Shown: positions 1-9,421, counted from the stretch's first letter. The stretch is DNA of 64,000 bases from JADJMO01 sp016794445 (GCA_016794445.1 JAEUKC010000254.1:1-64000), one strand, 5' to 3'. The notes: generated from the letters alone by a model not told the origin. Program-made: numbers and translations.

Positions 1-15
1 GAAAGAATCCGAACA

Positions 16-70
16 CCCGACGAGGGTAACGAAACCGCGCCGAGCGCTCCGAAAAAACGCACTCGTCGGG
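16..70. promoter_or_regulatory. Inverted repeat upstream of pntA
   Basis: A perfect 9-bp inverted repeat (CCCGACGAG at 16-24, CTCGTCGGG at 62-70) brackets the 96 bases before the pntA start. A smaller palindrome, GAGCGCTC, lies between the arms at 42-49. It could be an operator or a transcript hairpin in the leader. I see no convincing -35/-10 pair, and nothing else in this stretch. Confidence 0.25.
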
Positions 71-96
71 CCTCGAGACCGTATGATGCGCGCCTC

Positions 97-1695
97 ATGC
101 GGATCGGCGTGCCCAAGGAGTCGGCAGCCGGCGAACGCCGCGTCGCGGCGACACCGGATTCAGTGAAGAAGTTGCGAGACCTCGGCTTCGAGGTCCTCGT
201 CGAACGTGGCGCCGGAGAGCGCGCCGGCATCCACGACGAAGCCTTCGTCGCGGCCGGCGCGGAGCTCGGGGACGTGGCCGCGGTCTTCGAGTGTGACATC
301 GTGGCCAAGGTCCGGCCGCCGTCTCCACCCGAGGTGGAGCGCCTGCGGGAGGGCGTGCTCCTCGTGTCGCTGCTGCAGCCCGAGCGCGCGCCCGACCTGC
401 CGGGGCTCGTCGCGGCCCGCAAGGCCTCGGCGCTCGCCCTCGAGCGCATCCCCCGCGTCACGCGCGCCCAGAAGATGGACGTGCTGTCGTCGATGGCGAA
501 CCTCTCGGGGTATCGCGCGATCGTCGAGGCCGCCGCCCAGCTGCAGTCGTTCTTCGGCCCGCAGGTCACGGCCGCCGGCTCGAGCCCGCCCGCGCGGGTG
601 CTCGTCATCGGCGCTGGCGTCGCGGGCCTCGCGGCCGTCGGCGCCGCCAAGGCCCTCGGCGCCGAGGTGCGCGCGTTCGACACCCGCGCCGCCGCGCGGG
701 AGCAGGTCGAGAGCCTCGGCGCGAAGTTCCTCGAGGTCGAGCTGAAGGAGAGCGGCGAGGGGCAGGGCGGCTACGCCAAGACGATGAGCCCCGAGTTCAT
801 CGCCGCCGAGATGGCGCTGTTCCGCGCGCAGGCCAAGGAGTGCTCGGTCATCGTCACGACCGCGCTCGTGCCGGGCACCAAGGCGCCGATCCTCGTGCCG
901 AAGGACGTCGTCGAGGCCATGGCCCCGGGCGGCGTGATCATCGACCTCGCCGCCGAGCAGGGCGGCAACTGCGAGCTGACGGTCCCCGGCGAGGTGCACG
1001 AGCACAACGGCGTGCGCATCGTCGGCTACACCGATCTCACGAGCCGCATGGCCAGCGTCGCCAGCAAGTTCTTCGCGACCAACATCGTCCACCTCCTCAC
1101 CGACATGATCCCCAAGGGGGCCAAGGCGGACGAGTGGCGGATCGATCTCGAGGACGACGTGATCCGGCCCGCGATGGTCGTACACGCCGGCGAGGTGCTG
1201 CCACCCCCGCCGAAGAAGGAGCCGAGCCCCGCGCCGGCCCCCGCGGCGGCGGCGAAGTCCGGCACCAAGGCACCCGGCGCCAAGAGCATCAAGCCCCCTC
1301 CCCCCGAGGCCAAGCCGAAGCAGGTCGAGATCACGAGCCCGACGCGCAAGGCGTGGGGCAACACCGTCGGCAGCATGGTGCTGATCATCGTGGTGTTCCT
1401 CCTCGGGCGGTTCGCCCCCGAAGACTTCCTCAAGCACTTCACCGTCTTCGTCCTCGCCTGCTTCGTCGGCTGGCAGGTCATCTGGTCGGTGAGCCCGTCA
1501 CTGCACACGCCGCTGATGAGCGTCACCAACGCCATCAGCGGCATCATCGTGGTCGGCGGCATGCTGCAGGTCGGCGGCGCCACCCCGGCGTCGTTCCTGG
1601 GCACCGCGGCGGTGCTCGTCGCCACCATCAACATCGCAGGCGGGTTCCTGGTCACCCAGCGGATGCTCAAGATGTTCCGCAAGGACAGCCGATGA
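97..1695 (+). CDS. pntA: NAD(P) transhydrogenase subunit alpha
   Basis: Alpha subunit of the proton-translocating transhydrogenase of the inner membrane, which couples hydride transfer from NADH to NADP+ to the proton gradient. The 532-residue protein opens with the family's GVPKE motif. It has a Rossmann NAD-binding site at about residues 169-184 (VIGAGVAGLAA) and conserved R, Q and D in the RVTRAQKMD segment. A Pro/Ala/Lys linker covers about 365-415. Four membrane segments follow between about 423 and 520. It is therefore the fused alpha form (domains I and IIa), as in E. coli, not the split PntAA/PntAB form. The ATG is overlapped by no other gene. The stop overlaps the pntB start (ATGA), so the two are translationally coupled. 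Confidence 0.96.
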   Translation: MRIGVPKESAAGERRVAATPDSVKKLRDLGFEVLVERGAGERAGIHDEAFVAAGAELGDVAAVFECDIVAKVRPPSPPEVERLREGVLLVSLLQPERAPDLPGLVAARKASALALERIPRVTRAQKMDVLSSMANLSGYRAIVEAAAQLQSFFGPQVTAAGSSPPARVLVIGAGVAGLAAVGAAKALGAEVRAFDTRAAAREQVESLGAKFLEVELKESGEGQGGYAKTMSPEFIAAEMALFRAQAKECSVIVTTALVPGTKAPILVPKDVVEAMAPGGVIIDLAAEQGGNCELTVPGEVHEHNGVRIVGYTDLTSRMASVASKFFATNIVHLLTDMIPKGAKADEWRIDLEDDVIRPAMVVHAGEVLPPPPKKEPSPAPAPAAAAKSGTKAPGAKSIKPPPPEAKPKQVEITSPTRKAWGNTVGSMVLIIVVFLLGRFAPEDFLKHFTVFVLACFVGWQVIWSVSPSLHTPLMSVTNAISGIIVVGGMLQVGGATPASFLGTAAVLVATINIAGGFLVTQRMLKMFRKDSR

Positions 1696-3128
1696 GCGAC
1701 TTCTTCATGTCGGGCGGCGTCATCATCGTCGCCTACCTGTTCGCCGGCGTGCTCTTCATCCGCAGCCTCGGCGGCCTCTCCAAGCAGGAGACGGCCAAGG
1801 ACGGCAACCTGTTCGGGATGATCGGCATGGCGCTCGCCGTCATCGTCACCGCGATCTCCTGGTTCAAGGGCTCGCCCACGCCGATGGCGATGTCGATGCT
1901 CGGCGCCGCGGTCATCGGCGGCGCGGCCATCGGCGGCATGCTCGCGCGGCGGGTCGAGATGACCGGCATGCCCGAGCTCGTCGCCATCCTGCACAGCTTC
2001 GTCGGCCTCGCCGCGGTGCTGGTCGGCATGTCGTCGTACCTGTCGCACCAGGACGGCGTCCACCTCGGCGGCGCGGTGCGCACCGTACACCTGGTCGAGA
2101 TCTGGATCGGCATCGCGGTCGGGGCGATCACCCTCACGGGCAGCGTCGTCGCGTGGGCCAAGCTGCGCGGCACGCTCTCCGGCAAGCCGCTCCTGCTCCC
2201 CGCGCGCCACCTGCTCAACGCGGGCGTCGCGATCGCCATCGTCGGCCTCGCGGTGCCGTTCCTCCGCGCCAGCGCCCCCGCCGGCCTGCCGTTCGTGCTC
2301 GCGATGACCGCGCTCGCCGGGCTCCTCGGCGTGCACCTCGTCATGGCCATCGGCGGCGCCGACATGCCGGTCGTGGTGTCGCTCCTCAACAGCTACTCGG
2401 GGTGGGCCGCGGCCGCCGCTGGCTTCGTTCTCTCGAACGATCTGCTCATCGTCACCGGCGCGCTGGTCGGCGCGAGCGGCACGATCCTCTCGATCATCAT
2501 GTGTCGCGCGATGAACCGCTCGATCCTCAGCGTCGTGTTCGGCGGCTTCGGCACCGGCGACGTCAAGACGAGCCACGCCGCGGTCGAGGGCGAGGTGCAC
2601 GAGATGAAGGCCGACCAGGTGGCCCAGAAGCTCTCGAGCGCCAAGGAGGTCATCGTCGTCCCGGGCTACGGCATGGCCGTGGCGCGCGCGCAGAACGCCG
2701 TCAACGAGCTCACCCAGATCCTCCGTGACTCCGGCGTGAAGGTGCGGTTCGCCATCCACCCCGTCGCGGGTCGCCTCCCCGGCCACATGAACGTGCTGCT
2801 CGCCGAGGCCGGCGTGCCCTACGACATCGTGCTCGAGATGGACGAGATCAACCGTGACTTCAGCCACACCGACGTCGTGCTCGTCATCGGCGCCAACGAC
2901 ATCGTGAACCCCGGCGCGCTCGACGATCCGGGCAGCCCCATCTACGGCATGCCGGTGCTCGAGGTGTGGAAGAGCAAGCTCGTCGTGGTGTTCAAGCGCG
3001 GCATGGCGGCGGGCTACGCCGGCGTCGAGAACCCGCTGTTCTTCCACGAGAACTGCCACATGCTGTTCGGCGACGCGAAGAAGTCGGTCGACGCGCTGGT
3101 CACCGCCGCCCGCGCCGCGACGGAGTGA
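1692..3128 (+). CDS. pntB: NAD(P) transhydrogenase subunit beta
   Basis: Beta subunit (478 residues), partner of the preceding gene. The N-terminal ~290 residues are strongly hydrophobic, with roughly eight or nine membrane helices that form the proton channel. The C-terminal ~180 residues are the NADP-binding domain III. It shows VPGYGMAVARAQ, then the HPVAGRLPGHMNVLLAEA, GANDIVNP and KRGMAAGYAGVENPL motifs. The ATG at 1692 overlaps the pntA stop by 4 bases and gives the usual family length. The gene converges on the DHH-protein gene with only a 9-base gap, too short for an obvious terminator. Confidence 0.96.
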   Translation: MSDFFMSGGVIIVAYLFAGVLFIRSLGGLSKQETAKDGNLFGMIGMALAVIVTAISWFKGSPTPMAMSMLGAAVIGGAAIGGMLARRVEMTGMPELVAILHSFVGLAAVLVGMSSYLSHQDGVHLGGAVRTVHLVEIWIGIAVGAITLTGSVVAWAKLRGTLSGKPLLLPARHLLNAGVAIAIVGLAVPFLRASAPAGLPFVLAMTALAGLLGVHLVMAIGGADMPVVVSLLNSYSGWAAAAAGFVLSNDLLIVTGALVGASGTILSIIMCRAMNRSILSVVFGGFGTGDVKTSHAAVEGEVHEMKADQVAQKLSSAKEVIVVPGYGMAVARAQNAVNELTQILRDSGVKVRFAIHPVAGRLPGHMNVLLAEAGVPYDIVLEMDEINRDFSHTDVVLVIGANDIVNPGALDDPGSPIYGMPVLEVWKSKLVVVFKRGMAAGYAGVENPLFFHENCHMLFGDAKKSVDALVTAARAATE

Positions 3129-3137
3129 GCGGCCGAT

Positions 3138-4103
3138 CTACCGATTGAGCTCCTCGACCAGCGTGGCCGCGAGCGCGCGGCAGCGGTCGGGGTCCGGCGG
3201 AAGGGCGATCGCGCCGACCACGGCGTGACCGCCTCCGCCGTGGGCGCTGCACATCGCGGCGATGTCGTGCCGGCGCGCGACGGGGCACCACGGGTTGTAG
3301 CCGATCGAGATCTTGCACCGGCGGTCGGTGCGCGTGAGCACGACGCTGTAGGGCAGGTCGGGGGCGTCGGCGTAGGTGGCGAACTTGGCGACCACCTCGA
3401 TGGGCTGGTCGAGGAGATCGACGTAGACCACGTGGCCGCGGCGCTCCTCGCGGGCTCGGATGCGGGCGACCTGCGCGGCGTACGCCGCCTCGAGAGGCGC
3501 GGCGCGGGCGGCGAGATCGGCGTCCGCGGCGACCTCGCCGAGCGAGCGGGTGGACAGCCGCTGCACCAGATCGGCGAGCAGGCGATCGTCGCCCTGCTGC
3601 TCGAGCACCGAGACCAGCTTCATCTTCGGGTCGCTGCGGTCGACGGCGGCCTCGGCGGTGGGGAACGCCGCGCGGTCGACCATGTCGGCGAAGGCCACGA
3701 GCTCCGTGTGCGCCGACAGATCGACCCCGAACCGCGTGCGCGCGACCCGGTCGATGAGGATGGTGCACGAGCCGGCGTCGCGATCGAAGAACCCGCGGCC
3801 GCGCGCCTCGAGCGCGGCGAAGTGATCGCTGTCCGCCTGGCTGGGGAAGGCGGTGCGGTGGTGGTCGAAGTACCAGCCGAGCGCGTCGACCGCGGTGTAG
3901 CGGTAGTCGAGGATCGCGCTGTCCGACGAGCCCACGAACGTGCGCGGATCCACCCCGTTCTTGCCTGGATCGTAGGTCTGACCGAAGTAGACGAACCGCG
4001 CCTGCCCGCCGACGACCGCGCGGTGCAGCGCGGTGAACAGCACCGCCGACGCGCAGCCGTCGAGGCAGTGACCATGGGTGGCGACGACGACGGGGGCGTC
4101 CAT
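3138..4103 (-). CDS. DHH-family phosphoesterase
   Basis: Predicted metal-dependent phosphoesterase of the DHH/DHHA1 superfamily, whose members cleave short oligonucleotides, cyclic dinucleotides or polyphosphate-type substrates. The N-terminus carries a His/Asp metal motif (HGHCLDGCASA, about 10-20). The signature DHH is at 80-82, and the C-terminal DHHA1-type glycine-rich motif (HGGGGHAV) lies near residue 290. The length of 321 residues fits the small NrnA/Pde-like class. There is no signal peptide, so it should be cytoplasmic. It is divergent from the lipoprotein at 4186. The exact substrate cannot be read from the sequence. A c-di-nucleotide-linear product or nanoRNA is plausible given the diguanylate cyclase elsewhere in the window. 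Confidence 0.82.
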   Translation of the reverse strand: MDAPVVVATHGHCLDGCASAVLFTALHRAVVGGQARFVYFGQTYDPGKNGVDPRTFVGSSDSAILDYRYTAVDALGWYFDHHRTAFPSQADSDHFAALEARGRGFFDRDAGSCTILIDRVARTRFGVDLSAHTELVAFADMVDRAAFPTAEAAVDRSDPKMKLVSVLEQQGDDRLLADLVQRLSTRSLGEVAADADLAARAAPLEAAYAAQVARIRAREERRGHVVYVDLLDQPIEVVAKFATYADAPDLPYSVVLTRTDRRCKISIGYNPWCPVARRHDIAAMCSAHGGGGHAVVGAIALPPDPDRCRALAATLVEELNR

Positions 4104-4185
4104 GGGGCCGGGCGAATAGCACGGCTGGCGAGGTGGGGCCTTCCGAGGCCTCGACAGCGGAGCGCCCGCCGACGATCATCGCGAC

Positions 4186-4788
4186 GTGTCTCGTTCGCTC
4201 CTCCTCGTCACGCTGGCGCTCGCGGCGCCGCTCGCCCCAGCCCTCGCCGCCTGTCAGCGCGACGAGGCCAAGCCCGTCGCCACGACCCCGCCGAGCGCGG
4301 CGGCGAGCGCCTCCCCCTCGGTCGAGACCAAGACCGCGGCGGGCACGCTGCGCGGGAGCTGGCAGCTCGACGGGTTCGAGGCGGCGCCCGTCCCCTCGGG
4401 CTCGAGCAGCGCCGCGGCCTTCGAGAAGGAGAAGGAGGCCGCGCACGTGCAGTCGATCCGCATCGTCTACACCGGCGATCAGGTGAAGATCTACGAGCCG
4501 GGGCAGCCGCTCCTCTCCTCGAGCTACGAGGTGAAGGAGTCCCACCCCACCTGGTGCCGGCTGCTCTCGGGCAAGGACGAGGTGGTGATCACGTTCACCG
4601 ACGACGATCACATGACCATCGACCGCAAGAACAACGCCTACGGCGCGAAGATGAAGATGAAGCGCGCGAAGGACGGGCCGGGCACGGGCAAGCCCTACGC
4701 GACACCGCCCGCCAGCTCTTCTGCCTCGGCGTCGGCCTCCGCGTCGGCGTCGGTCTCGGCCTCGGCCTCGGCGAAGCCGAAGCTGTAG
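4186..4788 (+). CDS. Small predicted lipoprotein with Ser/Ala tail
   Basis: Unrecognised 200-residue protein. A GTG start gives an N-terminal signal ending in a lipobox (APALAAC, Cys at about 23), which predicts a lipid-anchored envelope protein. The linker after the Cys is Ala/Ser/Pro-rich. The central ~110 residues form a compact domain with the alternating strand pattern of a small beta sandwich (for example SIRIVYTGDQVKIYEPGQP, then EVVITFTDDDHMTID). The last ~25 residues are almost pure Ser-Ala repeats followed by KPKL. A similar tail ends the unrelated lipoprotein at 22129. It stands alone between the divergent DHH gene and the next lipoprotein. Confidence 0.7.
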   Translation: MSRSLLLVTLALAAPLAPALAACQRDEAKPVATTPPSAAASASPSVETKTAAGTLRGSWQLDGFEAAPVPSGSSSAAAFEKEKEAAHVQSIRIVYTGDQVKIYEPGQPLLSSSYEVKESHPTWCRLLSGKDEVVITFTDDDHMTIDRKNNAYGAKMKMKRAKDGPGTGKPYATPPASSSASASASASASVSASASAKPKL

Positions 4789-4853
4789 TTCTACCGGCTG
4801 AACGGCATTCGGCGCCCGGAGCCCCCGAGGACTGGCCGGAGCTCGGGTATTCG

Positions 4854-4881
4854 TTGCATGTCGGGCGACGCCAGCTATCGT
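4854..4881 (+). promoter_or_regulatory. Possible sigma-70-type promoter
   Basis: TTGCAT (4854-4859) and TATCGT (4876-4881) are separated by 16 bases, about 40 bases before the start chosen for the next lipoprotein. Fit to consensus is moderate. If used, it would put transcription start after the upstream in-frame start at 4858, which favours the ATG at 4924. Confidence 0.3.
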
Positions 4882-4923
4882 CAACCGGCTTTACGGCTGG
4901 ACTTGGAAGGAAGGGTTTTCGCC

Positions 4924-5682
4924 ATGACGGGTCTTCGTTGGTGCCTGGGTCTCGCGGCTTCGGTCGGTGTGGTGGGGTGCATCGCCGTGGGCTGTGGCGG
5001 CAAGTCGCAAGACGGCCCCGAGCTCCCCCCCGAGGACACCGGCGCGGTCGACACGGGCATCGCCGTGATCGAGGCCGGCAAGGACAGCGCCAGCACCGAC
5101 ACCGGCGCCGCGAAGGACACCGGCGAGCCGGGGTCGCTCTTCGACGCGACCCTCCCCGACATCGCCTTCGAGGGCGGCAAGACCGTCGGCGGCTGCTACG
5201 ACTGCACCAAGGACAAGTGCAAGGACGAGCTCACCAAGTGCGACGCGGAGCCGCGCTGCCGTGGCCTCACGCTCTGCATCCTCGTCGAGTGCGGCGGTAG
5301 CACCACCGACACCACCTGCCTCTTCGGCTGCGCGCTCAAGTACGACGTGTCGAGCCCGACCGATCCGATCGTCAGTCTGGCCCTCGGCGTGGCCAACTGC
5401 ACGCAGTCCAAGTGCACCGACAAGTGCCCGACCGTCCCGGATGCGGGCGCGGACGCCAAGGCCGACGTGAAGACCGACGGCGCCTCCGTCGACGGAGCCG
5501 CGGGCGGTGGCAGCGGTGGTGGCACGCCGGGTCTGCCGGCCTCGCCGGGCCTCCCGGGTGCGGGCGGCGCCAAGAGCGTCGACCCCAAGGTCATCGAGGT
5601 CCTGAGCGGCATGAACGCCTCGTTCGCCGCCACGCCCGAGGCCACCGCGGGGCTCGTCGACGCCCTGCAGTCGCACAAGTGA
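4924..5682 (+). CDS. Cys-rich predicted lipoprotein
   Basis: Unrecognised 252-residue envelope protein. The signal peptide ends in a lipobox-like IAVGC. An Asp/Thr/Gly-rich spacer of about 60 residues follows, then a Cys-rich core at about 85-175 with motifs such as CYDCTKDKCKDELTKC and CRGLTLCILVEC that would be disulfide-bonded outside the cytoplasm. The C-terminal part is Gly/Ala/Asp-rich low complexity. The ATG at 4924 is preceded by a strong GGAAGGAAGG ribosome-binding site, so it is preferred to the in-frame start at 4858. Such spacer-plus-Cys-domain lipoproteins are common in Myxococcota. No enzymatic role is visible. Confidence 0.75.
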   Translation: MTGLRWCLGLAASVGVVGCIAVGCGGKSQDGPELPPEDTGAVDTGIAVIEAGKDSASTDTGAAKDTGEPGSLFDATLPDIAFEGGKTVGGCYDCTKDKCKDELTKCDAEPRCRGLTLCILVECGGSTTDTTCLFGCALKYDVSSPTDPIVSLALGVANCTQSKCTDKCPTVPDAGADAKADVKTDGASVDGAAGGGSGGGTPGLPASPGLPGAGGAKSVDPKVIEVLSGMNASFAATPEATAGLVDALQSHK

Positions 5683-5714
5683 ACGGCAGCGCGTAGCTGC
5701 GAGCGTCGGACGGC

Positions 5715-7274
5715 GTGCGCCTCGACTCCGGCTTTCCTCCAGCGGGGAGTTGGCCGCCGCCCAGCGGGCGCTCGTCGTCCGTCGACCTGATCGAGCGGCG
5801 GCGGACGCTGCCGCTCGTGCCTCCGGCGCCGATCGCGGTCATCGCGTTCGCGTTGCTGGTCACCATCGTCTTCGCGGTGCTCGGCCTCAGGCAGATCTAC
5901 CGCCAGGCCGAGACCGGCACCGCAGAGAAGGCCGAGCTGCTCGCCACCACCGTGGCCGCGCGGCTCCTCGGCCTCGGCGAGGCGTCGCGCCACGACCTCG
6001 TCGAGCGCGCCGCGCGCCGGGGCGCGTCGGCGATCTGGGTGCTCGACGGCAAGGGCAAGGTCGTGGAGGAGGCCAGCGGCACGCAGTGGCCGCTGGATCT
6101 CCCCTCCCCGCACACGCTCAAGGAGGGCACGGGAGCGGTGCTCACCACCAAGGCGACCCTGCGGTTCGTGGTGCGACCCGTCGAGTACGAGGGGCCCACG
6201 GGCAAGGCGCCGGCCGCGGATCTCGAGCGGCTCTCGGTGGTCGTCGCGACCGAGGTGCCCGAGTCGCCCGAGGGGATCCGCGACTTCCTCGTCGCCCTCG
6301 CCACCCTCGCCACCCTGCTGACCGGCGTGGCCGCGGCCGTGGCGTTCGCCGTCGCGCGCGACGTCCGCGTCGACGTCGAGGACCTCAACCTGCGCATCCG
6401 CGAGATCGCGGGGCGCGGGCGCGACACCACGGACCGCGCGCAGGACACGGTGCCCGTGCAGGCGCTCGACGAGGTCGGCGAGCTCGCGACTGCGTTCAAC
6501 GGCCTGGTCGAGCGCTTCGCCACCGCCGAGAAGACCTACGCCGACGCCCTCGCGCGCATCGAGGAGATCGACCGCGAGCGCGCGAACTTCCTCGCCACGG
6601 TGAGCCACGAGCTGCGCTCGCCGTTGAACGCCATCCTCGGGTTCGCCGACGTCCTCCTCGGCGAGGTGGACGGGCCGCTCGAGGGCGAGTCCCGCGAAGA
6701 GGTGGCGATCATCAAGCAGTCGGGGCTCCACCTGCTCGGGCTCATCAACGACATCCTCGAGCTCTCGGCGATCGCCTCGGGTCAGCTGCAGCTGCAGCGG
6801 AGCCGCGTCGACCTGCGCAAGATCGCCGAAGACGTCGTGCGCGAGGCGATGGGCCAGCTCGGCGACAAGCGCGTCGAGCTGCGCATCGAGTCGACGAGCC
6901 CCACCTGCGAGGCCGACGCCGATCCGCGCCGCGTGCGCCAGATCCTGCAGAACCTCGTGGGCAACGCGGTGAAGTTCACCCCCTCCGGCGAGGTCATCGT
7001 GTCGCTCACCAGCGACGCGCACTACGCGACCCTGCGCGTGCGTGACACCGGCCCGGGCGTGCCGCCGCGCGAGCGCGAGGCCATCTTCGCGGAGTATCGG
7101 CAGGCCGGCGACGTGCGGTCGCGTCGCCGCGGCACGGGGCTCGGGCTCCCGATCGCGCGACGCCTCGCCATGATGCACGGTGGCACCGTGCGGCTCGAGA
7201 GCGAGCCGCGGGAGCGGGGCTCCACGTTCGTGCTGCGGCTCCCGGTGCGGGCGCGGGGAGGGCTCGACGCGTGA
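5715..7274 (+). CDS. Sensor histidine kinase
   Basis: Membrane two-component sensor kinase, 519 residues from a GTG. Two membrane segments (about 34-60 and 192-215) flank a ~130-residue periplasmic sensor region. A HAMP-like linker, the HisKA domain with the phosphoacceptor His near residue 298 (SHELRSPLNAILGF) and a HATPase domain follow. The N box (QNLVGNAVKFTP), G1 (DTGPGVP) and G2 (GTGLGLPIARRLA) are intact. The stop overlaps the start of a second histidine kinase (GTGA), which implies coupled synthesis and possibly heteromeric signalling. No response regulator gene is adjacent, so the partner is encoded elsewhere. Confidence 0.92.
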   Translation: MRLDSGFPPAGSWPPPSGRSSSVDLIERRRTLPLVPPAPIAVIAFALLVTIVFAVLGLRQIYRQAETGTAEKAELLATTVAARLLGLGEASRHDLVERAARRGASAIWVLDGKGKVVEEASGTQWPLDLPSPHTLKEGTGAVLTTKATLRFVVRPVEYEGPTGKAPAADLERLSVVVATEVPESPEGIRDFLVALATLATLLTGVAAAVAFAVARDVRVDVEDLNLRIREIAGRGRDTTDRAQDTVPVQALDEVGELATAFNGLVERFATAEKTYADALARIEEIDRERANFLATVSHELRSPLNAILGFADVLLGEVDGPLEGESREEVAIIKQSGLHLLGLINDILELSAIASGQLQLQRSRVDLRKIAEDVVREAMGQLGDKRVELRIESTSPTCEADADPRRVRQILQNLVGNAVKFTPSGEVIVSLTSDAHYATLRVRDTGPGVPPREREAIFAEYRQAGDVRSRRRGTGLGLPIARRLAMMHGGTVRLESEPRERGSTFVLRLPVRARGGLDA

Positions 7275-9382
7275 GCTCGCTCGGACTCCGGCTCCAGCTC
7301 GCGGCGTTCGCGGCCCTCGTCGCGGCGTTCGTGCTGCGCACGCTGCTCGCGCCGGGCGTGCTCCTCCTCGAGCCCGGCATCGCCTCGGCGGCGCTCCTCT
7401 CGAGCGCCTGGGTGTATCCGACGGTGCTCGCGCTCGCGATCGCGGTGACGTTCCTGCGCGTTCGCACGCTGCGCCCCGCGCTGTCGCTCCTCGAGCAGGG
7501 CGAGCTGTCGTCGATCGACGTCTCGATCGTGCGCCAGCTGCACGCGCTCCCGATCACCTGGACGATCCAGATCGCGGCCCTCGGCACCGGCGTCGTGGCC
7601 GCGACGCTGCTCCCGGCCACGCGGCCGCCCTCGATCGACCTGCCCACCCAGGTCTCGTTCGTGATGCTCACCGTGACGATGATCGCGGCGGTCTCGCTGC
7701 CGCTCTACGTCGTGGCGCGCGCGGTCGTGGCCTCGGCCATCGAGGCCATGCCATGGCGGCTCATCGAAGAGTCGATGCGCGTCGAGGACGAGACCCTCAC
7801 CCTCGAGGCCCGCTTCGCGGGACGCAAGGACTCGCTGGCGCGCGCGCTCCGGAGGCCCCCGAGCCGGGTCACCGCCCGCCTGACCGGCGCCGTCGCGATC
7901 TCGGTGGCCATCGTGGCGTCGGGGGCCACGCTGCTCGTCGACGCCCACGTGCGCGCGCGAGAGGCCCGCGACCGCCGCGACGACGCCTACGCGCTCGTGC
8001 GGGGCGTGCTCGAACCGGTCGGTGCCGCCGGCGAGGCGGGCCGCGAGCTCGCGCTTCGCGCCGCCGAGGCGCACGGCTTCAACGTGACCGTGCGCCCGCT
8101 CTCGGCCGCGAGCCTCGAGGAGACCCCGGCCGACACCGAGGGCGGCCAGCGACTGCTCCGCGTGCACATCGAGGACGGCGAGGCCGTCGTGCGCTTCCGT
8201 CCCACGCTGGGCGGCTCGCCCGTGGAGCTCTACGTGTTCGCGGCGGCGCTCGTCGTGCTCGTGGCGGCGATCGTCGGGCGCTCGCTCGGCGGGGCGGTCG
8301 CCACCGACCTCGGCTCGGCGAGCCGCGAGGTGCGGCTGCTCGGCACGCGCGACGTGGTGCGGGGGGCGACGCGCGTCGCGGGCCCGGCGCGGTTCGACGA
8401 GGTCGCCGATCTGGCGCTCGGCATCGAGGCGGTCGCGGAGCGCTTCCGCGAGTTCGCCCAGGGTCGTGAGCGCATGATCGAGGCGCGCGAGAGCGCCCAG
8501 CGCATGCGCGATCTGTTCCTCGCCTCGATGTCGCACGACCTGCGGAGCCCGCTCAACGGCATCCTCGGCTTCGTCGCCCTGATCGCCAAGAACGATCTCA
8601 GCGGCGGGCAGCAGGAGTCGCTCAAGATCATCGATCGGCGCGGACGGGAGCTGCTCGAGCTCATCGAGAACATCCTCGACGCCGCCAAGCTCGAGGCGGG
8701 CAAGCTCGAGCTCTCGCGCGAGTGGATTGCCCCCGCCGAGATCGCCGAGGCCGCGGTGCGGCGGGGCCGCGAGCTCGCCGCCGAGAAGGGCGACAGCGTC
8801 GACGTCATCGGAGAGCTGCAGCCCGGCCTGCCGCTCGTGCTCGTCGACGGACACCGCCTCGCGCAGGCGGTGCAGAACCTGGTCGCCAACGCGGTGAAGT
8901 TCTGCGACCGCGGCGTGGTCCGGGTCCGCATCTCGCACCAGGCGCGAGAGGGCAGCCTGAATCGAGCACCCCGTGCGCAGGACAGCACGACCGAGGGCAT
9001 CCGCATCGAGGTCGAAGACCAGGGTCGCGGGATCCCGGAGAAGGAGCTCGCCCAGATCTTCGACGCCTTCCGACAGCCGATCCGTTCGCGGCGCCACGGC
9101 GGCCTCGGCCTCGGCCTGTCGATCACCCGCGCGCTCGTCGAGCTCCATGGGGGCACGCTCGACGTCGAGTCGTCACCCGCGCACGGCAGCGTGTTCACGT
9201 TGTTCGTGCCGAGCCCGCGGCCCCCGCTCGATCTCGAGCCGCCTCCCTCGAGCGTGCGCACGAGCAGCCTCGGGCGACCGACCCCCGCGCCGGGCCTGAT
9301 CACGCCTCCGCCGCCGTCCGTGCACGAGGATCCGACCGTCCAGATGCCTGCGCTCGAGGTCCCGCCGGAGTCGGAGCGGTAA
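7271..9382 (+). CDS. Sensor histidine kinase, multi-pass
   Basis: Second kinase of the pair, 703 residues. The N-terminal half has about six membrane segments in two groups (roughly 5-70 and 95-160, then near 205-225 and 320-345). The last pair brackets a ~95-residue extracytoplasmic loop. Then come a HAMP-like stretch, HisKA with His at about 422 (SHDLRSPLNGILGF) and a HATPase domain with QNLVANAVKFC, DQGRGIPEKE and GLGLGLSITRALVELHGG. The C-terminal ~60 residues are Pro-rich and disordered. It starts at the GTG that overlaps the preceding stop. The sensor part differs from that of its neighbour, so the two kinases probably read different inputs. Confidence 0.92.
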   Translation: MSSLGLRLQLAAFAALVAAFVLRTLLAPGVLLLEPGIASAALLSSAWVYPTVLALAIAVTFLRVRTLRPALSLLEQGELSSIDVSIVRQLHALPITWTIQIAALGTGVVAATLLPATRPPSIDLPTQVSFVMLTVTMIAAVSLPLYVVARAVVASAIEAMPWRLIEESMRVEDETLTLEARFAGRKDSLARALRRPPSRVTARLTGAVAISVAIVASGATLLVDAHVRAREARDRRDDAYALVRGVLEPVGAAGEAGRELALRAAEAHGFNVTVRPLSAASLEETPADTEGGQRLLRVHIEDGEAVVRFRPTLGGSPVELYVFAAALVVLVAAIVGRSLGGAVATDLGSASREVRLLGTRDVVRGATRVAGPARFDEVADLALGIEAVAERFREFAQGRERMIEARESAQRMRDLFLASMSHDLRSPLNGILGFVALIAKNDLSGGQQESLKIIDRRGRELLELIENILDAAKLEAGKLELSREWIAPAEIAEAAVRRGRELAAEKGDSVDVIGELQPGLPLVLVDGHRLAQAVQNLVANAVKFCDRGVVRVRISHQAREGSLNRAPRAQDSTTEGIRIEVEDQGRGIPEKELAQIFDAFRQPIRSRRHGGLGLGLSITRALVELHGGTLDVESSPAHGSVFTLFVPSPRPPLDLEPPPSSVRTSSLGRPTPAPGLITPPPPSVHEDPTVQMPALEVPPESER

Positions 9383-9421
9383 AACCGGCGACCCTGCCCG
9401 GAGACGTCGATCACATGTGCG

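Noticed and set aside
160..3059. Long minus-strand reading frames opposite pntA and pntB
   Set aside because: They are shadows caused by high GC third positions. Their products are rich in Arg, His, Gly and Ala without motifs, and pntAB is unmistakable on the plus strand.
3225..5300. Plus-strand frame of about 690 codons across the DHH gene and two lipoproteins
   Set aside because: Low-complexity Arg/Gly/Ala translation spanning three convincing genes. No domain or start site supports it.
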